Origin: Acanthamoeba sp. SK_2022b
Lineage: Eukaryota; Discosea; Longamoebia; Acanthamoebidae
Length of the DNA stretch: 10,084 bases
Assembly: GCA_027943245.1 (NCBI GenBank)
Contig: JANDJZ010000318.1
Span: forward strand, 1 to 10,084
Direction of reading: 5' to 3'
Shown here: positions 1 through 7,511 of the stretch, piece by piece
Layout of the letters: each line of letters starts with the position of its first letter
Numbering within the stretch: the stretch's first letter is position 1
Position numbers and translations under genes: made by a program
Notes under the pieces: model-generated
Told to the model about the DNA's origin: nothing
The model's input: the letters and a program-made list of their open reading frames with translations, nothing else
The model's database searches: none

Positions 1-1449
1 GCGCCGTCTCCAGCGGCCTGTTGTCGCCCTCCGATGCCTTCTTGAGCTTGGCGAACACCTCTGCCGGCACAGGAGTAGGCGACAGCCTGTATAAACGAAC
101 GACACGACAGTTAGGCGTGTGGGCGCGTGAGCAGGCTTGTCGAAGGGCGCCGGCGGCGTACTGGTCTGGCGTGAAGAGCTCCAGCAGGCGCTTGATCTGT
201 TTGGCGGTGAGGAGCGGACAGATCTGCTTCAGCATGTCGCCCTCGAGGATCACGTTCTGGTGTAATGTGCGTGGTTAGCATGGTTCGGCAATCCTACGGT
301 AGTGAAGGAATACTCTTGGCTCGTGTCGTTGAGACGTATATACTTTGTCCATCACCAATACGTTGGCCGCCTGCGCCATGATGTCCAACTGGCTCCTGTT
401 CACACACATCACCGCTCAACATCCACATCATAGCAGCAGCGCACACGCACACAAGCACACAAGCCCGCTCGTTGCTCATGGTATGCTAGGGGGGGCGTAC
501 TTGATTTCGGGAATCTGGAGCGTCTTGCTGATCCACTGCTCAAGCTGCGATAGCTCGAGCTTGATCTGGAAGCCGTTGGAGCACGTACACATGCGCTTTG
601 TGTTCAGCCTGCACGTCCGGGGGGGGGGGAGAGAGAGGAAAGGCGAGAACACGGTTGAGAACATGAAGACAAGAGCGGGCATTGCTGTTGCCGTTGCGCG
701 TTTCGTACAGTGTGTTGAAGAGCGTGAAGTTGATGAAGTAGAAGGCCTGGGAGAAGAATTGCTTCATGAGCTGGGCTGGAATGTTGTTCTCGGTGAAGAC
801 CGTGAGGTAGCTGTCGAGGATGGGCAGCAGAGTCTCCTGGGTTGAATGGAGCGTGCATTTCCTGTTCGCCACACCCAGTACAATTTATTAATTATTTATA
901 AAATAAATTATTTACGTAATGATGACATTCACTGATAGTAATCATTATTTCTATAAATATTAGAACGATGAAGGTGCTTGCGTACGTGGCACTGCTCAGG
1001 GCCGAGGGCTGCTCCAAGACGGCGATGCTCAAGACGGTCGCCAATTCCTATTTGATCCACCACACAGAGACGGGCGAGGTCAGCACTCTCCAAAGGGCTG
1101 GCTTGTGCGGGAGGGCGCAGGCGCACAGTGTAGAGGCTGGTCAGGAGCCGCTCGAATATGGCGGCGATGGCGATCTGAAGGCGCGCGGCAAAGTCGCCGA
1201 TGACATTGGCCTTGCCGGCCTTGGACGCCACCGCGTGGTTGTATCCGAACTCGGCACGCAGGGCGCGGTAGATGTAGGTCGCGATCGCGAGCCAGTAGCC
1301 GGTCATCATCTTGTCCGTTCGCTTCGAGCCGGCGTCGATCGCGTCGACCAGATAGTTAAGGAAGTCGGCGCGCTCGGCCCCCTTCTCGAACACCTTCCAC
1401 TTGGTAAACACCCGCAGCGCCCGGTCGGCTGGCACGGGGGCCTTGTCGT
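1..1449 (-). other. DIL (dilute) / myosin V-tail-like domain, residues about 441-727
   Basis: The domain spans the end of the large exon and exons 7-12. The order of motifs matches the globular tail of class V/XI myosins: a 'kW..fe' helix, then 'YWLa', then 'IFERLLTSLY', then FFSQAFYFINFTLFNTL, CTCSNGFQIKLELSQLEQWI, IMAQAANVLVMDK, LTAKQIKRLLELFTP, SPTPVPAEVF. Removing the introns at 1048-1126, 862-985, 609-708, 396-500, 257-343 and 87-161 restores this order without gaps, which is the main support for those junctions. The C-terminal end lies beyond base 1. Confidence 0.82.
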
Positions 1450-3320
1450 CGGTGAAGTTGAGCTGGTTCTCGTGGTAGAAGCCCGTGATCAGGAAGTTGA
1501 GCTCGTCCCGCTGCTGCTTGAACGTCTCGATCTCGTTCTTGAGCGCTGCCAGCTTGTCCTTGCCCGCGCCCTCGGCCGACTTTGACCGCTTCATCGCGAC
1601 TTCGTCGTCGTCATCGTCGGAGCTGTCGTCGCCGCCGCCGCGCCGGCGCCTCTGTACGGAGAGGCTCCAGTCCTTCTCCTCGAGCTCGTGCTTGAGCTTG
1701 GTGACTTCGAGCCGCAGGGCGTCGAGCTCCCTCTCGCGGGCCTTGGCGTCCTCCCCCGCCGCAGCGGCCTGCTCGCCGCGCTGTCGGGCTTCGATGAGCT
1801 CCTGCCGCAGCTTGCGCAGCTCGTCCTCCTGCTGCTGGATGACGTCTGACTCGGCCTTGCCCTCGCGGAAGGCCGCCAGCTGGCCGGTGACGGTCTGCAG
1901 GTGGGCCTCGGCCTCGGCCCGCGCGCGCTCGGCGTCGCTCCTCTCCTGACGCAGTCGCTCGACCTCCTTATGGAGGTCGTTCGTCTGCGCGCGCTCCTGC
2001 TTGAGCTTGGCCACCTTGGTCTTAAGCTTGTCGAGGGCCTCCTCGCGCTGTCGTATCATCTTGCCCCGCTCGTAGACCTCCTGCTCGAGCCGAGCCAGCT
2101 TCTTCTTGGCCCCATCGCCTCCGCCTCCGCCGCCTCCGCCAAAATCGCCGTCCTCGTCATCGTCGTCCTCGGCCTCAGAGAACGCCTCACCCTCGCCCTC
2201 CTGTGTGTCGTGTCGTGGTGAGCAAAGGTTGGCGGCAGATTGAGGGAGAGGGCGGAGGGCGCCTACGCTGTCGGAGTTTTCCGTTTCGGACATGTTGGGG
2301 TCAGTTTCGGCTTCAAACGAACCGCTCTCCAGTTCCAGAACCTTGCCCGAGCTGTCCTTGTCCACCCTGATTGTGTGTTGTTGTGTTGTGTTGTGTTGTT
2401 GTGTGTTGCGTTGTGTGAATACATGGCCAGGAGGGGGAACAGCTTGCGAGCTTCCGTACTGCTTCTTGAGGATCTTGTCGTTGAATTTGAGCCACTCCGT
2501 CTTGATGGTCAACTGTAAGGATGAACGAGAAGCGTAAGCGTGTGAGACGTCGCGTTTCGCACGCGCAGCACAAAATGGCGTTGCTGCTGTGATTTACGTA
2601 CGACGAGAGTGGACGTGTCCTTGGACTTCTTGAACTTGAGCGGCAAGGTGATCTGATCGGTCCCGTCTTCGTTGGTGTACTCGGCGAGGTTGAGCTTGGT
2701 GCTCGAGTGGGTCTTGTCCTGCTTGCGCTTGCCAATGACGTCCTGGAAATGGCCAGATTACGGATTGTATATTTTGTTGTGGTGAGGATGGTCATGGGGA
2801 AGCCGATGATGGTGGGGATGATGCAAGGTGCTCACCTCTTTCAAGCTGAAGGAGATACCGCGGGCGTCAAAGTCTTCGCCCTCAGACTCGCGCGTGAGGG
2901 AGCACGTGAACACGATCTTCTCTTCCCACGTTGCCAAGCAGTCTCGCGCCTGATGAACATAGGCGCTCCTGATCAGTCTTCAGCAGAAACGAACTAAATA
3001 AATCTTAAATAAAACTATATGAAATAAATCAAGTTACAGCCAGGCCCAAGAACCAAGGACTGACCAATTATTTTTCTGAAAAATAAGAAATAAATATTAC
3101 AGATTTCAAGTGAAAGTGCAAACAACATTGATCTCTTGATTCAGTGGCGCAATGGAAAATGACGCAAGGGGCGTACAAGTGCTCGTTTGGTAAGTCCTTG
3201 GTTCTTGCGCGAGCCGCGCCTCCACAGGATGAAGATGGTGCTTCCATTGAGCTTTTCGGGAAGTTTAGTGATTTTCTTCACCGTAATCTCGTACTTTATC
3301 TTCACCTTGTCCTTGGGCAT
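1..3320 (-). CDS. NT-C2 / coiled-coil / DIL (dilute) domain protein, 3' end outside window
   Basis: Exons on the minus strand: 3320-3177, 2949-2836, 2742-2602, 2512-2460, 2366-2267, 2200-1127, 1047-986, 861-709, 608-501, 395-344, 256-162 and 86-1, giving at least 727 residues in one frame. Residues 1-150 look like an NT-C2 domain (start MPKDKVKIKYEITVKKITKL, then FILWRRGS, TWEEKIVFTC, STKLNLAEY, ITLPLKF), a fold expected to bind membranes or partners. Next come an acidic and Gly-rich linker, a charged coiled coil (about 220-345), a second acidic patch, and from about 441 a myosin V-type cargo-binding region: FTKWKVFE, GYWLAIATYIY, FYFINFTLFNTLLNTKRMCT, SNGFQIKLELSQLEQWIS, LTAKQIKRLLELFTPDQ. 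No motor, IQ or Ras-association segment is visible. Likely a cargo or membrane tether; this is inference. An in-frame ATG at 3407 would add 29 residues; 3320 is preferred because the domain starts there in context CCAAAATG. The least certain junctions are the introns at 2367-2459 and 2201-2266, which are also open if retained. Confidence 0.82.
619..629. repeat. G11 homopolymer (C11 in transcript) near a splice acceptor
   Basis: Eleven G on the plus strand inside the intron 609-708 of the NT-C2/DIL gene. In the transcript the C tract ends seven bases before the acceptor CAG, so it may serve as an unusual all-C polypyrimidine tract. A G7 run at 489-495 sits just after the donor at 500 of the next intron. 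Confidence 0.85.
1600..2200 (-). other. Acidic/Gly-rich linker and coiled coil of the DIL protein
   Basis: Just after the acceptor at 2201 the protein is acidic (EAFSEAEDDDDEDGDF) followed by eight glycines. A long charged heptad-like region follows (KKKLARLEQEV through LRLEVTKLKHELEEKD), interrupted by RRRRGGG and a second acidic run DDSSDDDDDE. A coiled coil would make the protein a dimer, as in myosin V, with the NT-C2 and DIL domains at opposite ends. Ser-rich and Leu-rich open frames on the plus strand here are mirror images of these codons. Confidence 0.75.
2370..2417. repeat. TTGTG/TTG low-complexity tract in a probable intron
   Basis: The plus strand carries irregular repeats of TTGTG and TTG, read as CACAA in the gene. 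It lies in the probable 93-base intron 2367-2459 (donor GTACGG, acceptor ATCAG). If retained, the tract would encode a run of Gln, Asn, His and Thr and stays open. Confidence 0.75.
2950..3176 (-). other. Intron 1 of the NT-C2/DIL gene (227 bases, AT-rich)
   Basis: Donor GTACGC at 3176, acceptor ATCAG ending at 2950. It is the longest intron of this gene (the others are 66-124 bases) and is much richer in A+T than the flanking exons. It contains one arm of an inverted repeat with exon 1 (3047-3067 against 3187-3207). Long, AT-rich first introns also occur in the neighbouring gene (7078-7308). Confidence 0.7.
3047..3207. repeat. Imperfect 21-bp inverted repeat (20/21) spanning the exon 1/intron 1 junction
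   Basis: The left arm is 3047-3067, inside intron 1; the right arm is 3187-3207, inside exon 1 where it encodes residues around KNQGLTK. The arms are reverse complements at 20 of 21 positions, with 15 consecutive identities (CAAGAACCAAGGACT against its complement) and one mismatch at 3062/3192. The 119-base loop contains the splice donor at 3176. In the pre-mRNA this could fold into a stem that encloses the 5' splice site, or it may be a scar of an inverted copy of exon sequence. Confidence 0.75.
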
Positions 3321-3479
3321 TTTGGTTCGCCGCTGTGCGTTGTGTTCAGGATAAAATCGAACGGATCCAACAATGCAGAACCACGCGACGTTGTGATCTT
3401 GGGGCAACCAAAATAAACAAATAAAATAAAATAAAATTAAAGGAGAAAAATGGGTAACGATATCTATTCGTGTGGAGCT
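3321..3479 (-). promoter_or_regulatory. Short tandem spacer: 3' UTR of the LRR-BTB gene and promoter/5' UTR of the NT-C2/DIL gene
   Basis: Only 159 bases separate the stop codon of the upstream gene (3482-3480) from the start codon at 3320. The part nearest the stop is AT-rich, with five-base repeats of the AAAAT type around 3418-3440, and I see no AATAAA on the minus strand. No TATA box can be called with confidence. The promoter of the downstream gene may extend into the last exon of its neighbour. Confidence 0.45.
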
Positions 3480-3853
3480 TTACTTGCGGCCGCTCTTCTT
3501 GAGGCCCCACTTGATCGTCTGCTCTTCGACCTTGGCCTTGAGCGCGGGATCAAGGTCGGCCCACGCCTCGGTGGCCTTGACCTGCGCGAGGAACTGTGCC
3601 ATGAAGTACTCGCAGGCTCGCTCGAGCACCTGGGCTTCATAGAGGACCGCCACCGGGTAGAGGCAGGCCACGTTGTCCACGTCCAGCGAGTAACCCAGCA
3701 GCGACTCCACAATCATCTTGAGTCGCGGCAAGGTGTAGGCGCACGCGGCCCCAAGCAGGTCGACGGCCGTGTCGCCCGTGATCTCCTCCACATCACCCGT
3801 GTAGCAATATTCCCGAATGGCCCTACACCATTCATTACGCATCACAATGAGTG

Positions 3854-3927
<74 letters not shown>

Positions 3928-6900
3928 AAATGAAGTGTAGCTACCTGAAGATGGGTTCGCGGACGTGGGGCAGCTCGATCTCCTCCTGCTGGGCCTCCTT
4001 GAGGCCCGACGTGAACATGCCCTTGAAGTACTCCGAGCTGGCCGCCAGGAACACCTTGTGCGCCTTGATCGGGACGCCCTCCACTATGAACGAGACGTCC
4101 GAGTAGCGCATGGGCTCCTCCATCAGCACTCCAAAGTCCTGTTGAGGAGACCCCATGTGAGCAGTCAGCCCCAAGAAAGTTGGGCGGACACACTCTCTCT
4201 CTCTCTCTCTCTCTCTCATCGAGTAGCCTTAGCCTTACCGTGGCGAACGACGACTCCCGCACGACGATGTAACCAAACTTGAGTCGCTTGCACATCTCCT
4301 CCAGCCGCTCCACGCCGTAGTAGTTGGCCACCAGGCCCAAGTGCTCCCCCATTTCCTGGATACGCGCAAGTGGCGTCAGGCGTGGGCGCCGCCGGGGTAG
4401 GCGCGTGGGGGGGGGGGCGCACCTTAAGCTTGTCCTTGTCGACGGTGTCGCGGTAGAGGTAGCTGATGAACTCCCGGAACACGTCGACAGAGATGTGGCT
4501 CAGCTCGTTGGGCGGTCGCAGCTCGGCCACCTCGCCCGCCTCGAACGGCGAGTCCGACATCGAGTGCAGCAGCGTGCGTAGGACGGGCGATCGCGCGCAC
4601 AGGACCACCTATCGACGTTGGGAGTTCATGGGAGGAGGGGGAGGTAGGGATGTCAGCCGAGACGAACACTTCCCAGTGAGCGAGCTTGGGGAGGCGTAGG
4701 CGAACCTTGTGGGCGGGGAAGACCACCGACCCGACGACAAACTCCACATCGCTGAACTCCTTGACAAAGGCAAAGTTCTTCAGCTGCCTGCCGGTCTCCA
4801 CCGACGGACCAGCAACGCGCAGGAATTCGAGCGTCTTGGCCGTGCCCTGCAAGTACTCGTCCGCTGGCACGTTCTTGATGGGGTTGTGATTCTGTTGTGC
4901 GTAGGAGAGGCCGGCGAGGTGGCGGTGAGTGATTGATGATCACGACAAGTAAAGGTAAAAAAGGGGAGGAGCGGTTGGTAAATGTACCAAGCGCAGGAGG
5001 GTGAGCTTGGGCAAATAGCCCAGTTCGTTGGGCACGAACATGATCTTGTTGTTGTTTAGGTACAGCTTGCGCAGGCTCGCCATATCGCCCATCTAGCAAC
5101 GGTACAGTTAGAATGGACCCCACCGAAGCCACACACATGCGCTTAAGTACCTGCGGTGGAAGGCCGCGGATCTGATTGTGGTTGAGTTCGAGAATCTGGA
5201 GGGAAGAGAGCTGGTCCACCTGCGGCGGCATCGTGATCAACCTGCAGCAACAGCAACAGCAGAGGCCATGCGTCAGGGCACCGAAAGCCAAGGCCCGCGG
5301 AGGGACGGGAGTGTACTTGTTGTGGGACAGGTCCAGGTTGAGCAGCTGCGAGAGCGCGGTCAGCTCGGCAGGGAATTCGGTGAGCTGGTTAAACGACACA
5401 TAAAGCTGCAGACGAAAAACGAGGAGGTCGCGTCAGCACAAACTGGCAGGCGCCAAACGGAGTCAGAGAAGTGGGCGATTGTGGGGCCAGCAACCTTGGT
5501 GAGGCTGGACAGCTGCGAGATGGTCACCGGAAGAGACGACAGCTTGTTGTTGTGCAGGTTGAGCTCGGTGAGTGTCGTCAGCCTGCCCATGAGCGCCACG
5601 GGGAGCGCCGAGATGCCCCGGTGCGTGATGCTCAGTATGCGGTTCTCGTTGACGTAGGCCTCCTCCAGCTTGACCAACACCTCCTCGTCGCACTCGGTCT
5701 CTGGTCGCTCGATGGTCGTTGTGGCCTGATCCGGGAGCGGACTGATCCGCGTGCCCTTGGGGTAAGCGGGCAGGTCCCACGTGTCGATGAAGTCGTCCGA
5801 CAGCGGACGCCCGTAGAGCTGCTCGAACCGCGACTTGGCCGCCAGCCTTCGTAGACACACAAATAAACGTTAGAAAACCCAAGCGACGCAGTGCGACCAT
5901 CAACTCGAGGGGTTGGTTGCAAATTCGTACTTATCGGCGGTAGGGTTTTGCTGTGCTGGAGCAGCCCACGGCCGGGGCGGAGCGTACGTGACGGGCGGGA
6001 AGTAGGCTGGTTGAGGCCTGGATGGCAGGCATGATGACAGGCGTGAGCGCCCACAAGGCCCAGTCGACAACAAAAACATACACGAGGGAAGCAGCGTGTA
6101 CCGAAGGACGGGCGCCGGCCGGGGGGCGGGTTTGGGCGCGGGCGCGGGCGCGGGCTTGGCCTTGCGCTCAGCGGCCTTCTTCTTTTCCTCCTCCGCTTTG
6201 GCCTTCTTCTCCTTGTGTTCGCTGAATCCTCCCATCGAGGCCTTGGCCTTGGCCTTGGTCTATGCTCACCCATCGTGACAGTCAGTGCCAGCCGATTTTA
6301 TATTATTTATCTTCACATAAAAAATATAAACTAAAAAGAGGTCTGTACCGGCGACTTAGCACGTGGGGGAGCGGGCGCGGGGGCAAACTCGGCGTCTTCG
6401 GTCTTCCAGAACAGCCTGTTGTTTGGGATCGCACCACAGAGATCGCTCAGATTGGTCTGGACGAGTGTTTATGTGTCCCACACGAAACTCACCAGTCGCG
6501 AACCGCATCCATGAGCCGATCTAGAATGGGCATCTCCTCTACCATCCAATCTTCGGCCTAGTTATGCAGCAGAAGCAGACGCAGCAACACGGTAGCAACG
6601 CACAGTGATATGTCAGCTCCCTGGGGCACTGCCAGGAAAGTTCATGTGAAGATCTGGTCCACGCACGTATTCCTCCAGAAGCGACCTCAGCTCCCGGCAA
6701 TCGGCGCTCCCCACGTTATTATCATGGCTATACACCTGCGCTCGTGACACACGAACATGTCGGAGGTCGCGGTCTGTTGTGAGCAACAGCGCAGCGGGAG
6801 AGTAGTGGCACAGGGCGTAGACCCACCTTGAACAAGGGTGGCTCCTCGTCGAGGTACATCATGCTGTCCAGCTCTACTTCCACTACCAAGTTGACTGCAA

Positions 6901-7380
6901 CAAGACAAGTTTGTTAGCTTGTCGTGATCGCGTGCACCGTGTTGAAGGAGCGGCACCATTCGCGCTCACGAAGCCAAGCTTGAACCCGTGAAGGGTTTCG
7001 GTGAAGCGGGCTGGGCCGTACTTGGCGGCCAGGCGCTTGATCTCTTGTGCCAGAGTTACTGTGCTCTCGTCCTGCACCTGGCATTTCAGGACGGAACAAT
7101 ATCGTAACCCATTCTCACAGTGAGAATAAAATAATATATTTTATATTACTCGTTTTATGGATATTTACTAATATATAGAAATATCTTTAAGGAGTAGGGC
7201 GTAGAAAGGAAAAATAAAAGTTTGCAAGAATTAAAAAGATAATACGCCCAATGCGCTAGCCGTATTGTTCAATTATTGTAGAAGAATGAATAAGAACAAA
7301 GAAAATACCTCCTCTTGTGTCACACGGCCGTTGCCGAGGTTTTGCATGGACAGCGCAAAGGCAAGGTCGTCGCTCTCCAT
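3480..7380 (-). CDS. LRR protein with two tandem BTB/POZ domains, probable Cullin-3 adaptor (complete)
   Basis: Seventeen exons on the minus strand: 7380-7309, 7077-6957, 6894-6827, 6735-6667, 6557-6493, 6415-6349, 6259-6102, 6017-5931, 5846-5495, 5405-5317, 5241-5151, 5092-4988, 4891-4706, 4608-4423, 4355-4239, 4138-3945 and 3822-3480. Together they encode 789 residues plus TAA with every junction in phase. Order: short N-terminus with a faint UIM-like motif (ESDDLAFALSMQ); RWD-like region (about 60-133); Lys/Ala then Pro-rich linker (155-236); seven LRRs of 23 residues (about 305-475), e.g. LTELNLHNNKLSSLP and LQILELNHNQIRGLPPQ; BTB1 (about 490-600; SDVEFVVGSVVFPAHKVVLC); BTB2 (about 620-720; SDVSFIVEGVPIKAHKVFLA); BACK-like helical tail. 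BTB proteins usually dimerise and bind Cullin-3, while the LRRs would select substrate; no experiment supports this here. An alternative is two genes split at the intron 6260-6348, with the second starting at the ATG at 6235. Confidence 0.82.
3855..3924. repeat. (TG)35 dinucleotide microsatellite in an intron
   Basis: Thirty-five uninterrupted TG units on the plus strand, read as (CA)35 in the pre-mRNA. They fill 70 of the 122 bases of the intron 3823-3944 (donor GTAGCT, acceptor GTGTAG) between the two exons that encode BTB2. CA-rich intronic tracts can bind hnRNP L-type proteins in animals; whether this happens here is unknown. The tract is very likely length-polymorphic. Confidence 0.95.
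4193..4217. repeat. (CT)12 microsatellite in an intron of the LRR-BTB gene
   Basis: Twelve and a half CT units on the plus strand, so (GA)12 in the transcript, inside the 100-base intron 4139-4238. It begins about 20 bases after the splice donor GTAAGG, the only GTAAG donor in the window. Confidence 0.92.
4407..4417. repeat. G11 homopolymer (C11 in transcript) next to a splice donor
   Basis: Eleven G on the plus strand, immediately downstream of the donor GTGCGC at 4422 in the sense of the gene, within the intron 4356-4422. It may be hard to sequence accurately, so its exact length is uncertain. Confidence 0.85.
4896..5640 (-). other. Seven SDS22/SHOC2-like leucine-rich repeats
   Basis: The repeats run over exons 9-13, and introns usually fall between or inside repeats without disturbing the 23-residue period. 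Repeat cores are RILSITHRGISALP, LTELNLHNNKLSSLP, LTKLYVSFNQLTEFP, LLNLDLSHNKLITMP, LQILELNHNQIRGLP, LRKLYLNNNKIMFVP and LTLLRLNHNPIKNVP. The LxxLxLxxNxLxxLP form with a 23-residue unit is typical of the SHOC2/Ras-suppressor type of LRR, which binds proteins on the concave face. The correct period across six introns strongly supports the exon model. Confidence 0.88.
6349..7380 (-). other. N-terminal exons of the LRR-BTB gene, possible RWD-like module
   Basis: Six small exons encode residues 1-154. After splicing, the stretch NLVVEVELDSMMYLDEEPP is followed by LFKVYSHDNN, a Cys-Arg-Glu-Leu helix, LLEEYAEDWMVEEMPILD and AVRDWLFW. This resembles the RWD fold (beta strands, a 'YPxxxPP'-like turn, then helices), but the match is by eye and weak. 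Junction phases are 0, 1, 0, 0, 2, 0, and the last joins the Lys/Ala linker of the LRR exons. At the second acceptor two AGs lie six bases apart (7078 and 7072), so residues Val-Gln may be optional. Without transcripts this part could also be a separate small gene. Confidence 0.55.
7078..7308 (-). other. Intron 1 of the LRR-BTB gene (231 bases, AT-rich)
   Basis: Donor GTATTT at 7308, acceptor ATGCCAG ending at 7078. It is the longest intron in this gene and strongly AT-rich. It contains the perfect odd palindrome ATTCTCAC-A-GTGAGAAT at 7111-7127, close to the acceptor. Nothing else is recognisable; I see no tRNA or snoRNA in it. Confidence 0.65.
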
Positions 7381-7511
7381 GTTATGTGTGGGTGGTGCGT
7401 CGTTGTGGCGTTTGTGCCTTTAAATTCGTGCTACCCGGTCACTCTGTTCCCTTAAAAAGGCCAACACAACCGAGAAAATTTTACGAGTTGAGAGAATCGG
7501 CAACGAGCTGC

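Larger units (their letters stand above)
2602..3320 (-). other. NT-C2 domain, exons 1-3 (continues into exon 4)
   Basis: Three exons (3320-3177, 2949-2836, 2742-2602), all joined in phase 0, encode residues 1-133, and the first 18 residues of exon 4 finish the domain (TIKTEWLKFNDKIL). The pattern of basic beta strands, a WRRG turn, a Trp-Glu-Glu strand, an 'NLAEY' strand and a 'LPLKF' strand is that of the N-terminal C2 family (NT-C2) seen in EEIG1/EHBP1-type proteins. Donors are GTACGC, GTGAGC and GTACGT; acceptors are CATCAG, TTCCAG and TTACAG. The family assignment is from remembered consensus, not from a profile search. Confidence 0.7.
3480..4770 (-). other. Tandem BTB/POZ domains and BACK-like C-terminus
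   Basis: BTB1 is spread over exons 13-15: the strand-turn 'SDVEFVVGSVVFPAHK', then 'VVLCARSPVLRTLL', then an unusual insertion rich in Glu and Pro, then 'FREFISYLYRDTVD'. BTB2 begins in exon 16: 'SDVSFIVEGVPIKAHKVFLA', 'SSEYFKGMF', 'EIELPHVREPIFRAIREYCY'. Both keep the Asp-Val start and the His-Lys motif typical of the family. The tail holds helices (LLGAACAYTLPRLKMIVESL, ACEYFMAQFL) as in BACK domains. Paired BTB domains are known in RhoBTB proteins; here the partner is an LRR array instead of a GTPase. Confidence 0.85.

Noticed and set aside
900..960. AT-rich short inverted repeat TAATGAT/ATCATTA in the intron 862-985
   Set aside because: Seven-base arms in very AT-rich sequence are expected by chance.
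968..1050. Direct read-through of the large DIL exon to 986 instead of splicing at 1126 and 1048
   Set aside because: The read-through frame is also in phase with a later acceptor, but the spliced version (LLTSLYTELATVLSIAVLEQ, then TLHSTQETLLPIL) fits a DIL domain much better. Kept only as a less likely alternative.
968..1585. A 205-residue open frame on the plus strand
   Set aside because: It is the antisense of the DIL-region exon; the minus strand has recognisable domain motifs here and this frame has none.
1485..1949. Ser-rich open frame on the plus strand
   Set aside because: It is the antisense of the coiled-coil codons of the NT-C2/DIL gene; GC-rich codon bias keeps the shadow frame open.
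3450..4106. Open frame with a long Cys-Val run on the plus strand, and its His-Thr counterpart on the minus strand
   Set aside because: Both read through the (TG)35 intron repeat; the flanking residues belong to the antisense or intronic sequence of the BTB2 exons.
5632..6273. Arg/Pro-rich frame starting at the ATG at 6273
   Set aside because: It is frameshifted relative to the Lys/Ala/Pro linker, which joins the LRR exons in phase on both sides; this ATG falls in the proposed intron.
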